Shown here: piece by piece, positions 1 through 5,983 of the stretch
Layout: each line of letters opens with the position of its first letter
How positions within the stretch are numbered: the first letter of the stretch is position 1
Assembly (NCBI GenBank): GCA_902489925.1
Contig: CABUBX010000124.1
Coordinates: 1-6,371 of the forward strand
Direction of reading: 5' to 3'
DNA from: an uncultured Lachnospiraceae bacterium
Lineage (GTDB): Bacteria; Bacillota; Clostridia; Lachnospirales; Lachnospiraceae
Length of the DNA: 6,371 nt
Position numbers and translations under genes: made by a program
Notes under the pieces: model-generated
The model's database searches: none
Seen by the model: only the letters and a program-made list of their open reading frames with translations
Told to the model about the DNA's origin: nothing

Positions 1-2
1 AT

Positions 3-185
3 TACTGGAAGGAACATGCGGACCTTTATATTGCCCGTTGTATGATTAAGGAAAAAGGACAGCCTATTTTGGATATCCAGCTTGCGGTACCCGATAAAGA
101 ACAGGCTGTCATCATCTGTGATAATTGGCGCAAGAAAAATTCCGAGGTTTATGAGTACCTTGTGCGGACACTGTTTATGCCGTAA
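3..185 (+). CDS. DUF4364-like protein, C-terminal fragment (5' end outside window)
   Basis: Only the last 60 codons are present, ending in TAA at 183-185; of the three plus frames this is the only one open to the window edge. The visible protein begins YWKEHADLYIA and contains a short beta-like stretch (PILDIQLAVPDKEQA), then ICDNWRKKNSEVYEYLVRTLF. That ending, with an acidic-QA-x-x-IC-x-NW pattern followed by a helix with a Tyr, resembles from memory the C-terminus of DUF4364 proteins, winged-helix-like proteins of unknown role found in Clostridia. The function is unknown; a regulatory role is only suggested by the fold of the missing N-terminal part. The gene is followed 21 bases later by a strong hairpin terminator, so it is the last gene of its unit. 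The family call rests on a short segment and could be wrong. Confidence 0.6.
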   Translation, partial: YWKEHADLYIARCMIKEKGQPILDIQLAVPDKEQAVIICDNWRKKNSEVYEYLVRTLFMP

Positions 186-206
186 ATACAGACTGTAAAA
201 AATCCT

Positions 207-258
207 AAAAATAAAGTAGTCACTTCAGCTGTCTGACTGATGTGACTACTTTATTTTT
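207..258. terminator. Bidirectional intrinsic terminator between DUF4364-like and PAP2 genes
   Basis: A perfect 17-bp inverted repeat: AAAAATAAAGTAGTCAC at 207-223 pairs with 242-258. The 18-base loop can add a small inner stem (TCAG 225-228 with CTGA 237-240). On the plus strand the right arm runs into a T tract (TTATTTTTTT, 251-260), and on the minus strand the other arm likewise ends in a T tract. It lies between two convergent genes that stop at 185 and 262, so it fits a shared terminator for both. Confidence 0.85.
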
Positions 259-261
259 TTG

Positions 262-798
262 CTATTTTTCTGTAACTGCTTTTTCTTTTGGCCAAAATTT
301 ATTGACAAGGATATATGAAAGTATGCCGAGGATAATTCCGAGAATGAGACCTGCTAAAATATCTGTCGGAAAATGGACATACAAATACATCCTTGAAAAT
401 GCAATGACGACGGCAACGGCAAAGGCGGCAATGCCTAATTTTTTGTGGCTGCAAAAAATCGCTGTTGCGGCGCCGATTGAGGCCAGCGTATGGCCTGACG
501 GAAAGGAATAATCCTTTGGAATTGCAATCAGCATATTAACGGATTCATTAATCCAGCACGGGCGTTCCCTGCCAATGACATTTTTTAAAATAATATTGCC
601 GAAAATTAATCCGAGAACAAGTGTTAAAATCATTGTAACACCGCATTTTCGGTACTTTTTTACACATAAAAAAATAATTGCCAGTAAAATCCAAAGGATA
701 CCTGCATTGCCCAGTGTTGTAAAAAAAATCATAAGCTTATCTAAAATAGGATGATGAATTGTCTGTAAAAAATCAAGAAATTGAAATTCAAATGCCAA
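262..798 (-). CDS. PAP2-family integral membrane phosphatase
   Basis: This 178-residue protein has all three parts of the PAP2 acid-phosphatase signature: K72-x6-R79-P80, P100-S101-G102-H103, and S135-R136-x5-H142-x3-D146. In the family, the two His residues and the Asp carry out phospho-enzyme catalysis, while the Lys/Arg residues bind phosphate. About five to six hydrophobic segments (roughly 15-45, 53-71, 103-115, 120-138, 145-165) place it in the cytoplasmic membrane with its active site facing outward. Likely substrates are lipid phosphates such as undecaprenyl diphosphate (BcrC-like), phosphatidylglycerophosphate or phosphatidate; the sequence does not decide among them. The start is TTG at 798-796, preceded by GGAGG with a 7-base gap; the first in-frame ATG is residue 23, inside a membrane segment. 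It is a single-gene unit, convergent with the gene on its left and divergent from the sulfite reductase. Confidence 0.9.
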   Translation of the reverse strand: MAFEFQFLDFLQTIHHPILDKLMIFFTTLGNAGILWILLAIIFLCVKKYRKCGVTMILTLVLGLIFGNIILKNVIGRERPCWINESVNMLIAIPKDYSFPSGHTLASIGAATAIFCSHKKLGIAAFAVAVVIAFSRMYLYVHFPTDILAGLILGIILGILSYILVNKFWPKEKAVTEK

Positions 799-805
799 AA
801 TAATA

Positions 806-810
806 CCTCC
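806..810 (-). promoter_or_regulatory. Ribosome binding site fixing the TTG start of the PAP2 gene
   Basis: On the minus strand GGAGG is followed by 7 bases (TATTATT) and then TTG GCA TTT. No ATG lies at a usable distance, so the strong Shine-Dalgarno sequence supports initiation at TTG. Confidence 0.75.
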
Positions 811-825
811 GTATATAAAAAAAAA

Positions 826-839
826 TTATGATATCATAA
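826..839. promoter_or_regulatory. Perfect 14-bp palindrome in divergent promoter region (possible operator)
   Basis: TTATGATATCATAA is a perfect self-complementary 14-mer. It sits in the 168-base region between the divergently read PAP2 and sulfite reductase genes. On the minus strand a consensus -10 box TATAAT lies at 848-843, so transcription of the PAP2 gene would begin within or beside the palindrome. I found no good -35 box at standard spacing. A regulator site is possible, but AT-rich DNA can form such palindromes by chance. Confidence 0.35.
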
Positions 840-881
840 CATATTATAAAGTTTATTTTTTTCTGAATATGTAGTATGATA

Positions 882-912
882 TTGTTAAGCGCGATTTTAT
901 GCCGTTTATTAT
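882..912 (+). promoter_or_regulatory. Candidate sigma-A promoter for the sulfite reductase gene
   Basis: A -35-like TTGTTA (882-887, 4 of 6 consensus bases) is followed by TATTAT (907-912, 5 of 6) with a 19-base gap; an alternative is TTTATT at 905-910 with a 17-base gap. Either would start the transcript about 40-50 bases before the ATG. The match is weak and the DNA is AT-rich, so this is a tentative assignment. Confidence 0.3.
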
Positions 913-954
913 ACAGCAAATATGGCAGTTAAACAATAGAGGTTGTTAAAATTT

Positions 955-961
955 AAGGAGG
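955..961 (+). promoter_or_regulatory. Ribosome binding site fixing the ATG 967 start of the sulfite reductase
   Basis: AAGGAGG is followed by 5 bases (ATTTT) and then ATG at 967-969. A TTG in the same frame at 943 gives a longer reading frame, but this strong site lies inside that extension, so the ATG is the likely start. Confidence 0.85.
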
Positions 962-966
962 ATTTT

Positions 967-2502
967 ATGATTGATATATTGAAAGAATTTAAAAATGATT
1001 TGAATGCTTTTTTTGAGGAAACGCACAAGTTTTATGCGAAGGAATTGACAGTTGCCCAGTATAAAGGATTTTCAAGCGGCTTCGGAAGCTATGCGCAAAG
1101 AGGCGGTGAAAAAAGTATGCTTCGTCTTCGTCTGACCGGCGGTGAAATCAGTCAGAGCGATTTGGAATTTATTGCGGACAGTATTGAAAAATATCATATT
1201 AATCGCGTACATCTGACAACCTGTCAGAGTGTTCAGCTTCACAATCTCGATGAAGAAACTGTATGTAGTTTAATCGGTGAGGCCTTTGAGCATGGGATTA
1301 TTACACGAGGCGGCGGTGGCGATTATCCGCGTAACGTGATGGCCTCTCCGCTTTCAGGTGTACAAAAGGGTGAAGCCTTTGATGTCATGCCTTATGCAAA
1401 GGCTGCAGCTGATTTTTTACTGCCGTTTATTCACAGTGTAAAACTGCCGAGAAAGCTTAAAGTCTGTTTTTCAAATTCTGCTGAAAATGTAACTCACGCA
1501 ACTTTCAGAGACTTAGGCTTTATGGCGAATGAGGACGGTACGTTCGATGTTTACAGTGCCGGAGGACTTGGCAACAATCCAAAGATGGGTGTATGTGTTG
1601 CTGAGCATATCAAGCCGGAAAAAATCCTTTATTACATTAAGGCAATGATTGAGACTTTCACCGCTTACGGCAATTATGAAAACAGAGGCCGTGCAAGAAC
1701 ACGCTATATGCAGGATACTTTGGGCGCAGACGGTTATAAGGCTGCTTTTAATGAAAAGCTTGCAGCGGTGATGGCTTCGGAAAAGCTTGACTTAAATATG
1801 CCGCTACAGGCTGTTGAGGGTGCTGCCGACAGTGAGGCATTGACGCATCCGAGAGTGACAGCTCAAAAGCAGGACGGGCTTTATGCGGTATTTTATCAAC
1901 CACTCGGCGGAAATCCTGAGCCAAAGCTTTTCAGAACATTGTCCGATACATTAAAGTCTATGCCAAAGGTTGTCATTCGTCTGACACCGAATGAAGGTCT
2001 TTATTTTATTAACTGTACAAAGGAGGAAGCCTTAAAGCTGATTGATTTGACAAATGACGGCGCACGCACACTTTTTGAGACTTCTGTTGCCTGTGTCGGC
2101 ACTTCTATCTGTCAGGTCGGCGCAAGAGATTCTCAGGCACTTTTATCTGCCTGCATTGAAGCGGTAAGAAAAGAAAATTTTGCAGACGGCGTCCTTCCAA
2201 AAATCCGTATCTCCGGCTGCCCATCCTCCTGTGCTGCCCATCAGGCCGGCGCTATTGCATTTAGAGGCGGCGTTAAGCAGACTTCTGACGGGCCGAAGCC
2301 GGCATTTGCAATGTATGTGGGCGGATGCGAGAAAAAAGGCAGTGAAGCCTTTGGCAGAGATATGGGCATTATCAAAGAAACAGATATTCCGCAAATGCTT
2401 GTTGAAATCGGACGTGCTGTTGCAGCCGCGGGTATGGATTATGAAGCATGGATTAAGGAATACGAAAGCGAATTGGAAGAAATTGTAAAAAAATATGTGT
2501 AA
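967..2502 (+). CDS. Siroheme/[4Fe-4S] sulfite (or nitrite) reductase, single-subunit type
   Basis: A 511-residue protein that catalyses six-electron reduction of sulfite to sulfide, or of nitrite to ammonia, in the cytoplasm. It shows the usual repeat of a ferredoxin-like half domain (roughly 45-115 and 300-365) and siroheme/FeS domain (roughly 120-270 and 372-500). The cluster ligands are C376-x5-C382 and C418-x3-C422; the last Cys also bridges to siroheme. Expected anion-binding basics are seen: the RxR in LRLRLTGG (R53, R55), R122 in YPRNV, and K163/K165 in LPRKLK. The second Lys is the residue found in sulfite reductases; plant nitrite reductases carry Asn there, so sulfite is favoured. 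Where homologues usually have TTRQ, this protein has TTCQ (C86). No flavoprotein or ferredoxin subunit gene adjoins it, so the electron donor is probably a separate ferredoxin. The role may be assimilatory sulfur supply; this is inference. Confidence 0.9.
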   Translation: MIDILKEFKNDLNAFFEETHKFYAKELTVAQYKGFSSGFGSYAQRGGEKSMLRLRLTGGEISQSDLEFIADSIEKYHINRVHLTTCQSVQLHNLDEETVCSLIGEAFEHGIITRGGGGDYPRNVMASPLSGVQKGEAFDVMPYAKAAADFLLPFIHSVKLPRKLKVCFSNSAENVTHATFRDLGFMANEDGTFDVYSAGGLGNNPKMGVCVAEHIKPEKILYYIKAMIETFTAYGNYENRGRARTRYMQDTLGADGYKAAFNEKLAAVMASEKLDLNMPLQAVEGAADSEALTHPRVTAQKQDGLYAVFYQPLGGNPEPKLFRTLSDTLKSMPKVVIRLTPNEGLYFINCTKEEALKLIDLTNDGARTLFETSVACVGTSICQVGARDSQALLSACIEAVRKENFADGVLPKIRISGCPSSCAAHQAGAIAFRGGVKQTSDGPKPAFAMYVGGCEKKGSEAFGRDMGIIKETDIPQMLVEIGRAVAAAGMDYEAWIKEYESELEEIVKKYV

Positions 2503-2520
2503 TGATATATGAACAATAAC

Positions 2521-2574
2521 TACCCCCTGCATATTATACAGCCCGTTTAAAAAACACTGTATATGCAGGGGGTA
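2521..2574. terminator. GC-rich hairpin between convergent genes, likely bidirectional terminator
   Basis: TACCCCCTGCATAT (2521-2534) pairs perfectly with 2561-2574 over 14 bp. After a 3-base bulge, ACAG (2538-2541) can pair with CTGT (2557-2560), leaving a 15-base loop. It lies 18 bases after the reductase stop and 18 bases after the antiporter stop on the other strand, a typical place for a shared terminator. Neither side has a clean T run (TCCTATTTAATATT on the plus side, GTTATTGTTCATAT on the minus side), so termination may be leaky or factor-assisted, or the hairpin may mainly protect the 3' ends. Confidence 0.65.
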
Positions 2575-2592
2575 TCCTATTTAATATTCTGT

Positions 2593-4185
2593 TTATGCCG
2601 GTATTGCAATGACAAGCATATCTTTATTTTGTATTCTTAAATTACCTTTTGGTATTAAGGTACTGCCCTCTCTCAGCACCATAACTGCCAGTGCATTTTC
2701 AGGCATATTGATATCTTTTATATATCTGCCGCACCATTTATGGCTGCTGTCAATCATAATTTCCCTAAGTATAATCTTTTCTGTGTCATCAAAGGCTTTT
2801 GCCGCAAGTACGATCGTGTCGTCAGGCAATATGAATGTATCACCCTTTGGCACAATCCACGTATTGTTTCGAATGACAACGGCAATGAGCATCTCCGAGC
2901 CAAAAATAATATTACGGATTTGCTTATTTGCCCATGGATGTTTTACGCCTACGTGCATTTGAACAAACCCGATGTCACTTTCATCTTGATAATCACTGAA
3001 AGTTTTTCGTATACTGGATGATCGGTCGAGCATTTTAAGCTTCTTTGAAATCCACGGAAGTAATGTCCCCTGTATAGAAATGGATAAAAGCACGATGCAA
3101 AATACAAGATTAAATAAGTTGTATTTTAATGGTATGTCGCTTAACACTGCCATAATGGCAAATACAATCGATGCGACACCCCGAAGTCCGGCCCATGATA
3201 CAAGCCCAATTTGGCAAAGCTTTGATTTAAAGGGCGCCAAAAGCAAAAAGATTGAAAACGGACGGGCAACAATGGTCAGAAAAGCCATAATTAATAAGGC
3301 AGGTATGAAAACGGCAGGTAAGTCCACCGGTGTAACCAAAAGACCGAGAAGGAAAAAAATAAGCACCTGAACAACATCTGTCACAACATCAAAAAAATGA
3401 ATCAGGTAACGTTTTGAAGGATACCTTGAATTGCCCATGAGAATACCGCAAAGATAAACACTTAAATAGCCGTTTCCGCCAATCTCTGCCGGAAGTGTGT
3501 AGGCAATGAGTGCTACAGCAAATACAAAAATTGTTCTTCCGTATTCTGCATCAAACATCCATTTTTTTAAAATAACGACAGCAAGCCAACCGATGATTAG
3601 ACCAAGCCCTATGCCGAAGATGAGCTGTTTAAAAAGCAGCCATGGCACAGAAACCTTTTGTCCGCTGATAAGAGTGATAACTACAGCGGTTATCATATAG
3701 GACACCGGGTCGTTGGAACCGGATTCTAATTCTAATAAAGAGGCCGTATTATACTTTAAATCCAGTTTTTTAGATTTAAGAATGTTAAAGACAGAAGCGG
3801 CATCGGTCGAGGAAATCACAGCGCCGATAAGCACACTTTCTAAAATGTCTAAACCGAGAACAAAGTGAACGAAAAGTCCGGTAAAGCCTGCGGTTAAAAC
3901 AACGCCTACGCTGGATAATAAAACTGCTTTTACTGCTGCCGGTCTCGCTGCTTTGAAGTTAACACCGAATCCGCCATAAAACATAATAAAAATAAGGCTT
4001 GTTGAGCAGACCGTATCTGCAGCGGCATAGTTGTCAAAGGGTATTTTAAAAATACCGTTTTCACCAAAGAGCATACCGATAAGAATAAAAATAAGAAGTG
4101 ACGGTACGGGGAGTTTTTCCACATACCGCCGTAATAAAATACATAACAAAATAACAAATCCAATAAGCAATAAATAACTATTCAC
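2593..4185 (-). CDS. NhaP/CPA1-type cation:proton antiporter with tandem C-terminal RCK_C-like modules
   Basis: A 530-residue membrane protein that should exchange K+ or Na+ for H+ across the cytoplasmic membrane. Residues about 1-380 form roughly 12-13 hydrophobic segments. CPA1-family residues are visible: the TDA motif with D128, the N158-D159 pair within ESGSNDP, and R335 within WAGLRGVAS. The cytosolic tail (about 400-530) holds two modules resembling TrkA_C/RCK_C ligand-binding domains: one at about 404-464 (ending near DTFILPDDTIVLAA) and one at about 480-529 (IPKGNLRIQNKDMLVIAI). Such tails gate the related K+/H+ antiporters in response to nucleotides or other small ligands. The start chosen is GTG at 4185-4183, 6 bases from a GGGGG Shine-Dalgarno; an adjacent TTG at 4188 is only 3 bases away. 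It is the last gene of a three-gene unit. K+ versus Na+ preference cannot be read from the sequence. Confidence 0.88.
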   Translation of the reverse strand: MNSYLLLIGFVILLCILLRRYVEKLPVPSLLIFILIGMLFGENGIFKIPFDNYAAADTVCSTSLIFIMFYGGFGVNFKAARPAAVKAVLLSSVGVVLTAGFTGLFVHFVLGLDILESVLIGAVISSTDAASVFNILKSKKLDLKYNTASLLELESGSNDPVSYMITAVVITLISGQKVSVPWLLFKQLIFGIGLGLIIGWLAVVILKKWMFDAEYGRTIFVFAVALIAYTLPAEIGGNGYLSVYLCGILMGNSRYPSKRYLIHFFDVVTDVVQVLIFFLLGLLVTPVDLPAVFIPALLIMAFLTIVARPFSIFLLLAPFKSKLCQIGLVSWAGLRGVASIVFAIMAVLSDIPLKYNLFNLVFCIVLLSISIQGTLLPWISKKLKMLDRSSSIRKTFSDYQDESDIGFVQMHVGVKHPWANKQIRNIIFGSEMLIAVVIRNNTWIVPKGDTFILPDDTIVLAAKAFDDTEKIILREIMIDSSHKWCGRYIKDINMPENALAVMVLREGSTLIPKGNLRIQNKDMLVIAIPA

Positions 4186-4191
4186 CAAAAA

Positions 4192-4196
4192 CCCCC
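4192..4196 (-). promoter_or_regulatory. Ribosome binding site favouring the GTG start of the antiporter
   Basis: The minus strand reads AAAAGGGGGTTTTTGGTGAAT. The G run is 3 bases before TTG (4188) but 6 bases before GTG (4185). Normal spacing favours GTG; the two choices differ by one residue. Confidence 0.5.
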
Positions 4197-4203
4197 TTTT
4201 AAA

Positions 4204-5265
4204 TTAATGACTTGTTTTTATTTTACGCACCTTAAAATAATGATGTAAAATTCCGGGGAGTGCTAAAAATCCGATATAGCCAAAAATCGGGAATACAGTA
4301 CCGACAAGCTCTTTGAAACCAAAAAGACTGCCGACAAGTGCAAGCAGGGAAATGACAATAATCATCGGTAGGCCTTTTAGCGGTCCGATGCACTTCACAC
4401 GTTCAATCATCGCATAAAGACTTGAAAGTGCCCCCATAAACATACCGCCCAACAGCAAAATGGCATAAACCCATCCAAGAACAAATCCGATACTTTGGGC
4501 AAAGGTAAGCATCGGCAAATCGGCATCTAAAATTATATCTTTATGGAAGGTTACAGGCAGTAATATACCGAGGAAAATTAAAAGTAAAAGACCGCTGCCC
4601 ATCAGCATGCCTTTATGAATCGTCTTCTCCTCCTTTACATGGGCGGATAATGGCACAAGGATGGAAACTGCCGCCATTAAATTATGAGATGTATAGGAAA
4701 TAAAGGCAAAAACCCAGTTTCCTAAAAGAGGATTGGCGCCGGACATGCCATGCCATTCAAGTGTACCCATGCCAAATTTTCCGAAAACACAGATACCGAC
4801 AATTAAAGCTACGGCGACAAGGGCAGGCACAAGAAGGCTGAACGATGCCAAAAGCCCTTGTGTACCAAGAATCGCCACAAGAATGACAAGTGCTGTCATC
4901 AAGGAGTTGGCTGCAATAATCGGCATATTAAAAAGTTGCTTTAACAGGGAACCCGAGCCGGCAATCATAATAATCATGACACCAAAAAGGAAAAAGTAAA
5001 TAATACCGCCAAAGACGGGGCGCAGCCTGCTGCCCTCTTTGGCAATAATGACTTTATCAAAATCGACAATGTTGGCACGCTTTGCAATCAGCATTGACAA
5101 AACACTGAAAAGCCAAAAGCCGCCGACGGTTAAAAGCATACCTAAAATGCCGAAACCGCCAAATTCTCCGAAAAATTGAAGCAGTTCCTGACCCGAAACG
5201 AAGCCTGCCCCTAAAAAGCTGCCTGTAAAAGCAACTGCAATTTGAAATGGTTTTACATTCTGCAT
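4204..5265 (-). CDS. YkvI-family membrane protein, probable LeuT-fold (APC superfamily-like) transporter
   Basis: A 353-residue, very hydrophobic protein with about ten predicted membrane segments (roughly 6-28, 37-60, 84-106, 116-136, 140-162, 181-207, 219-240, 255-285, 299-316, 319-342). The first segment contains GSFLGAGFVSGQE (15-27), a Gly-rich break typical of the substrate and ion site in the first helix of APC/LeuT-fold carriers. Overall it resembles Bacillus subtilis YkvI, whose substrate is, as far as I know, not established. Transport of an amino acid or another small solute is inference. The ATG at 5265 is chosen because GAGGGAG lies 5 bases before it; an in-frame ATG at 5283 would add six residues but has no ribosome binding site. 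It lies 33 bases after the phosphatidyltransferase stop and 18 bases before the antiporter start, so all three are probably co-transcribed. Confidence 0.8.
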   Translation of the reverse strand: MQNVKPFQIAVAFTGSFLGAGFVSGQELLQFFGEFGGFGILGMLLTVGGFWLFSVLSMLIAKRANIVDFDKVIIAKEGSRLRPVFGGIIYFFLFGVMIIMIAGSGSLLKQLFNMPIIAANSLMTALVILVAILGTQGLLASFSLLVPALVAVALIVGICVFGKFGMGTLEWHGMSGANPLLGNWVFAFISYTSHNLMAAVSILVPLSAHVKEEKTIHKGMLMGSGLLLLIFLGILLPVTFHKDIILDADLPMLTFAQSIGFVLGWVYAILLLGGMFMGALSSLYAMIERVKCIGPLKGLPMIIVISLLALVGSLFGFKELVGTVFPIFGYIGFLALPGILHHYFKVRKIKTSH

Positions 5266-5270
5266 AGTCT

Positions 5271-5277
5271 CTCCCTC
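5271..5277 (-). promoter_or_regulatory. Ribosome binding site fixing the ATG 5265 start of the YkvI-like gene
   Basis: The minus strand reads GAGGGAG, then AGACT, then ATG. This site lies inside the six-codon extension that begins at the ATG at 5283. That upstream ATG is preceded by CCACAAAAG, which offers no Shine-Dalgarno match. Confidence 0.7.
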
Positions 5278-5298
5278 TCTCATCTTTTGTGGCTTGTT

Positions 5299-5886
5299 TT
5301 ATTTAGCCGGCGGCATATGCCACATCTTATAAAACACCGGTATATACATCATCCATGTAAAAAGCATTATTGCGGCACCGATGCCAATCAATATATTGAC
5401 TGCGGTTTCTGAAAGCATCGGCAGAAGCATGATGACAAAAATAATGATATAAAGTGAGGCCGTACAAACCTTGCCGTACCACATGGCGCCGTCTAATTTT
5501 CTGCCATTTCTTTTCAGCATAATTAATCCCATAATGCCCATAAAGCCTTCTTTAAGTGCGAATAAAATAAGAATCGCTGCCATCCAATGATGACGGATTG
5601 TCAGGCAAATAAGCATCGCACCGAAAGTTGCTTTATCTGCCACAGGGTCAAGAAGCTTGCCGAGCTCTGTGACCATATTAAAACGGCGGGCAATCATGCC
5701 GTCGAAAAGGTCTGTAAATCCTGACAGGCCGATAATCGTTGCTGCGATGTAGCTGTCGCGCACAGTATCTGAGCGCAAATAAAAAAAGACAAAGACCGGA
5801 ATTAAAAGAATTCTAAAATAACCCATTAAGTTCGGAATTGTCCACAAGTCGCTTTTCTTTGTTATCCATTTGTGTTTATTATTCAT
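5299..5886 (-). CDS. CDP-alcohol phosphatidyltransferase (PgsA-like or cardiolipin-synthase-like)
   Basis: A 195-residue membrane enzyme that transfers a phosphatidyl group from CDP-diacylglycerol to an alcohol. The complete family signature D-x2-D-G-x2-A-R-x8-G-x3-D-x3-D is seen: D59, D62, G63, A66, R67, G76, D80 and D84. In the family, the acidic residues bind the divalent metal and CDP. The N-terminal IPNLMGYFRILLIP (17-30) matches the usual PN-x2-T/G-x2-R-x4-P entry helix, and about five to six hydrophobic segments follow. The acceptor is probably glycerol 3-phosphate (PgsA, phosphatidylglycerophosphate synthesis); phosphatidylglycerol (cardiolipin) or another alcohol is possible, and clostridial genomes often hold several paralogues. 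AAAGGA lies 9 bases before the ATG. It is the first gene of the three-gene minus-strand unit and is read divergently from the ArsR gene. Confidence 0.88.
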   Translation of the reverse strand: MNNKHKWITKKSDLWTIPNLMGYFRILLIPVFVFFYLRSDTVRDSYIAATIIGLSGFTDLFDGMIARRFNMVTELGKLLDPVADKATFGAMLICLTIRHHWMAAILILFALKEGFMGIMGLIMLKRNGRKLDGAMWYGKVCTASLYIIIFVIMLLPMLSETAVNILIGIGAAIMLFTWMMYIPVFYKMWHMPPAK

Positions 5887-5910
5887 TTTTCAACATCCTT
5901 TCTATCATAA

Positions 5911-5939
5911 AGTATACTAAAAAACAGTTGTCTTTTAAA
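5911..5939 (-). promoter_or_regulatory. Candidate promoter of the phosphatidyltransferase-transporter-antiporter unit
   Basis: On the minus strand, TTTAAA (5939-5934, 4 of 6 bases of the -35 consensus) is separated by 17 bases from TATACT (5916-5911, 5 of 6 of the -10 consensus). The transcript would start about 20 bases before the ATG at 5886, leaving a short leader that still includes the AAAGGA site. The match is moderate. Confidence 0.4.
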
Positions 5940-5954
5940 CCCCCTAAATCATAT

Positions 5955-5976
5955 TTTACAGTTGCTTTACAATTGT
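5955..5976 (+). repeat. 11-bp direct repeat carrying the two -35 boxes
   Basis: TTTACAGTTGC (5955-5965) and TTTACAATTGT (5966-5976) are adjacent copies matching at 9 of 11 positions. The -10 region repeats with the same period: GTTTATA occurs at 5975-5981 and 5986-5992. Confidence 0.7.
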
Positions 5977-5983
5977 TTATAAT
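5955..5983 (+). promoter_or_regulatory. Sigma-A promoter P1 of the ArsR gene
   Basis: TTTACA (5955-5960, 5 of 6) is 17 bases from a perfect TATAAT (5978-5983). This is the strongest promoter match in the window. The expected start is near 5990, about 50 bases before the ATG at 6041. Confidence 0.7.

Noticed and set aside
242..511. Plus-strand reading frame of 89 codons over the PAP2 gene
   Set aside because: It lies opposite a gene with complete PAP2 motifs, starts inside the terminator hairpin, and has no ribosome site or recognisable protein features.
943..966. Longer start (TTG at 943) for the sulfite reductase, adding eight residues
   Set aside because: The AAGGAGG site at 955-961 lies inside this extension and points to the ATG at 967; no ribosome site precedes the TTG.
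2143..2532. Reading frames of 102 and 129 codons over the 3' part of the sulfite reductase
   Set aside because: They overlap the region coding the CxxxC cluster motif, look unlike any protein family, and the minus-strand one runs through the hairpin at 2521-2574.
2609..3700. Several plus-strand reading frames of 64-117 codons opposite the antiporter
   Set aside because: They are complementary-strand artefacts of a well-supported membrane protein, with no ribosome sites or domain features.
3930..4163. Minus-strand 77-codon frame inside the antiporter gene
   Set aside because: It is an out-of-frame product of the region coding the first membrane segments; the antiporter frame has family motifs.
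4733..4999. Plus-strand 88-codon frame opposite the YkvI-like gene
   Set aside because: It is a shadow of a hydrophobic coding region, without a ribosome site.
5266..5283. Upstream ATG (5283) for the YkvI-like gene
   Set aside because: No Shine-Dalgarno sequence precedes it, while GAGGGAG is 5 bases before the ATG at 5265.
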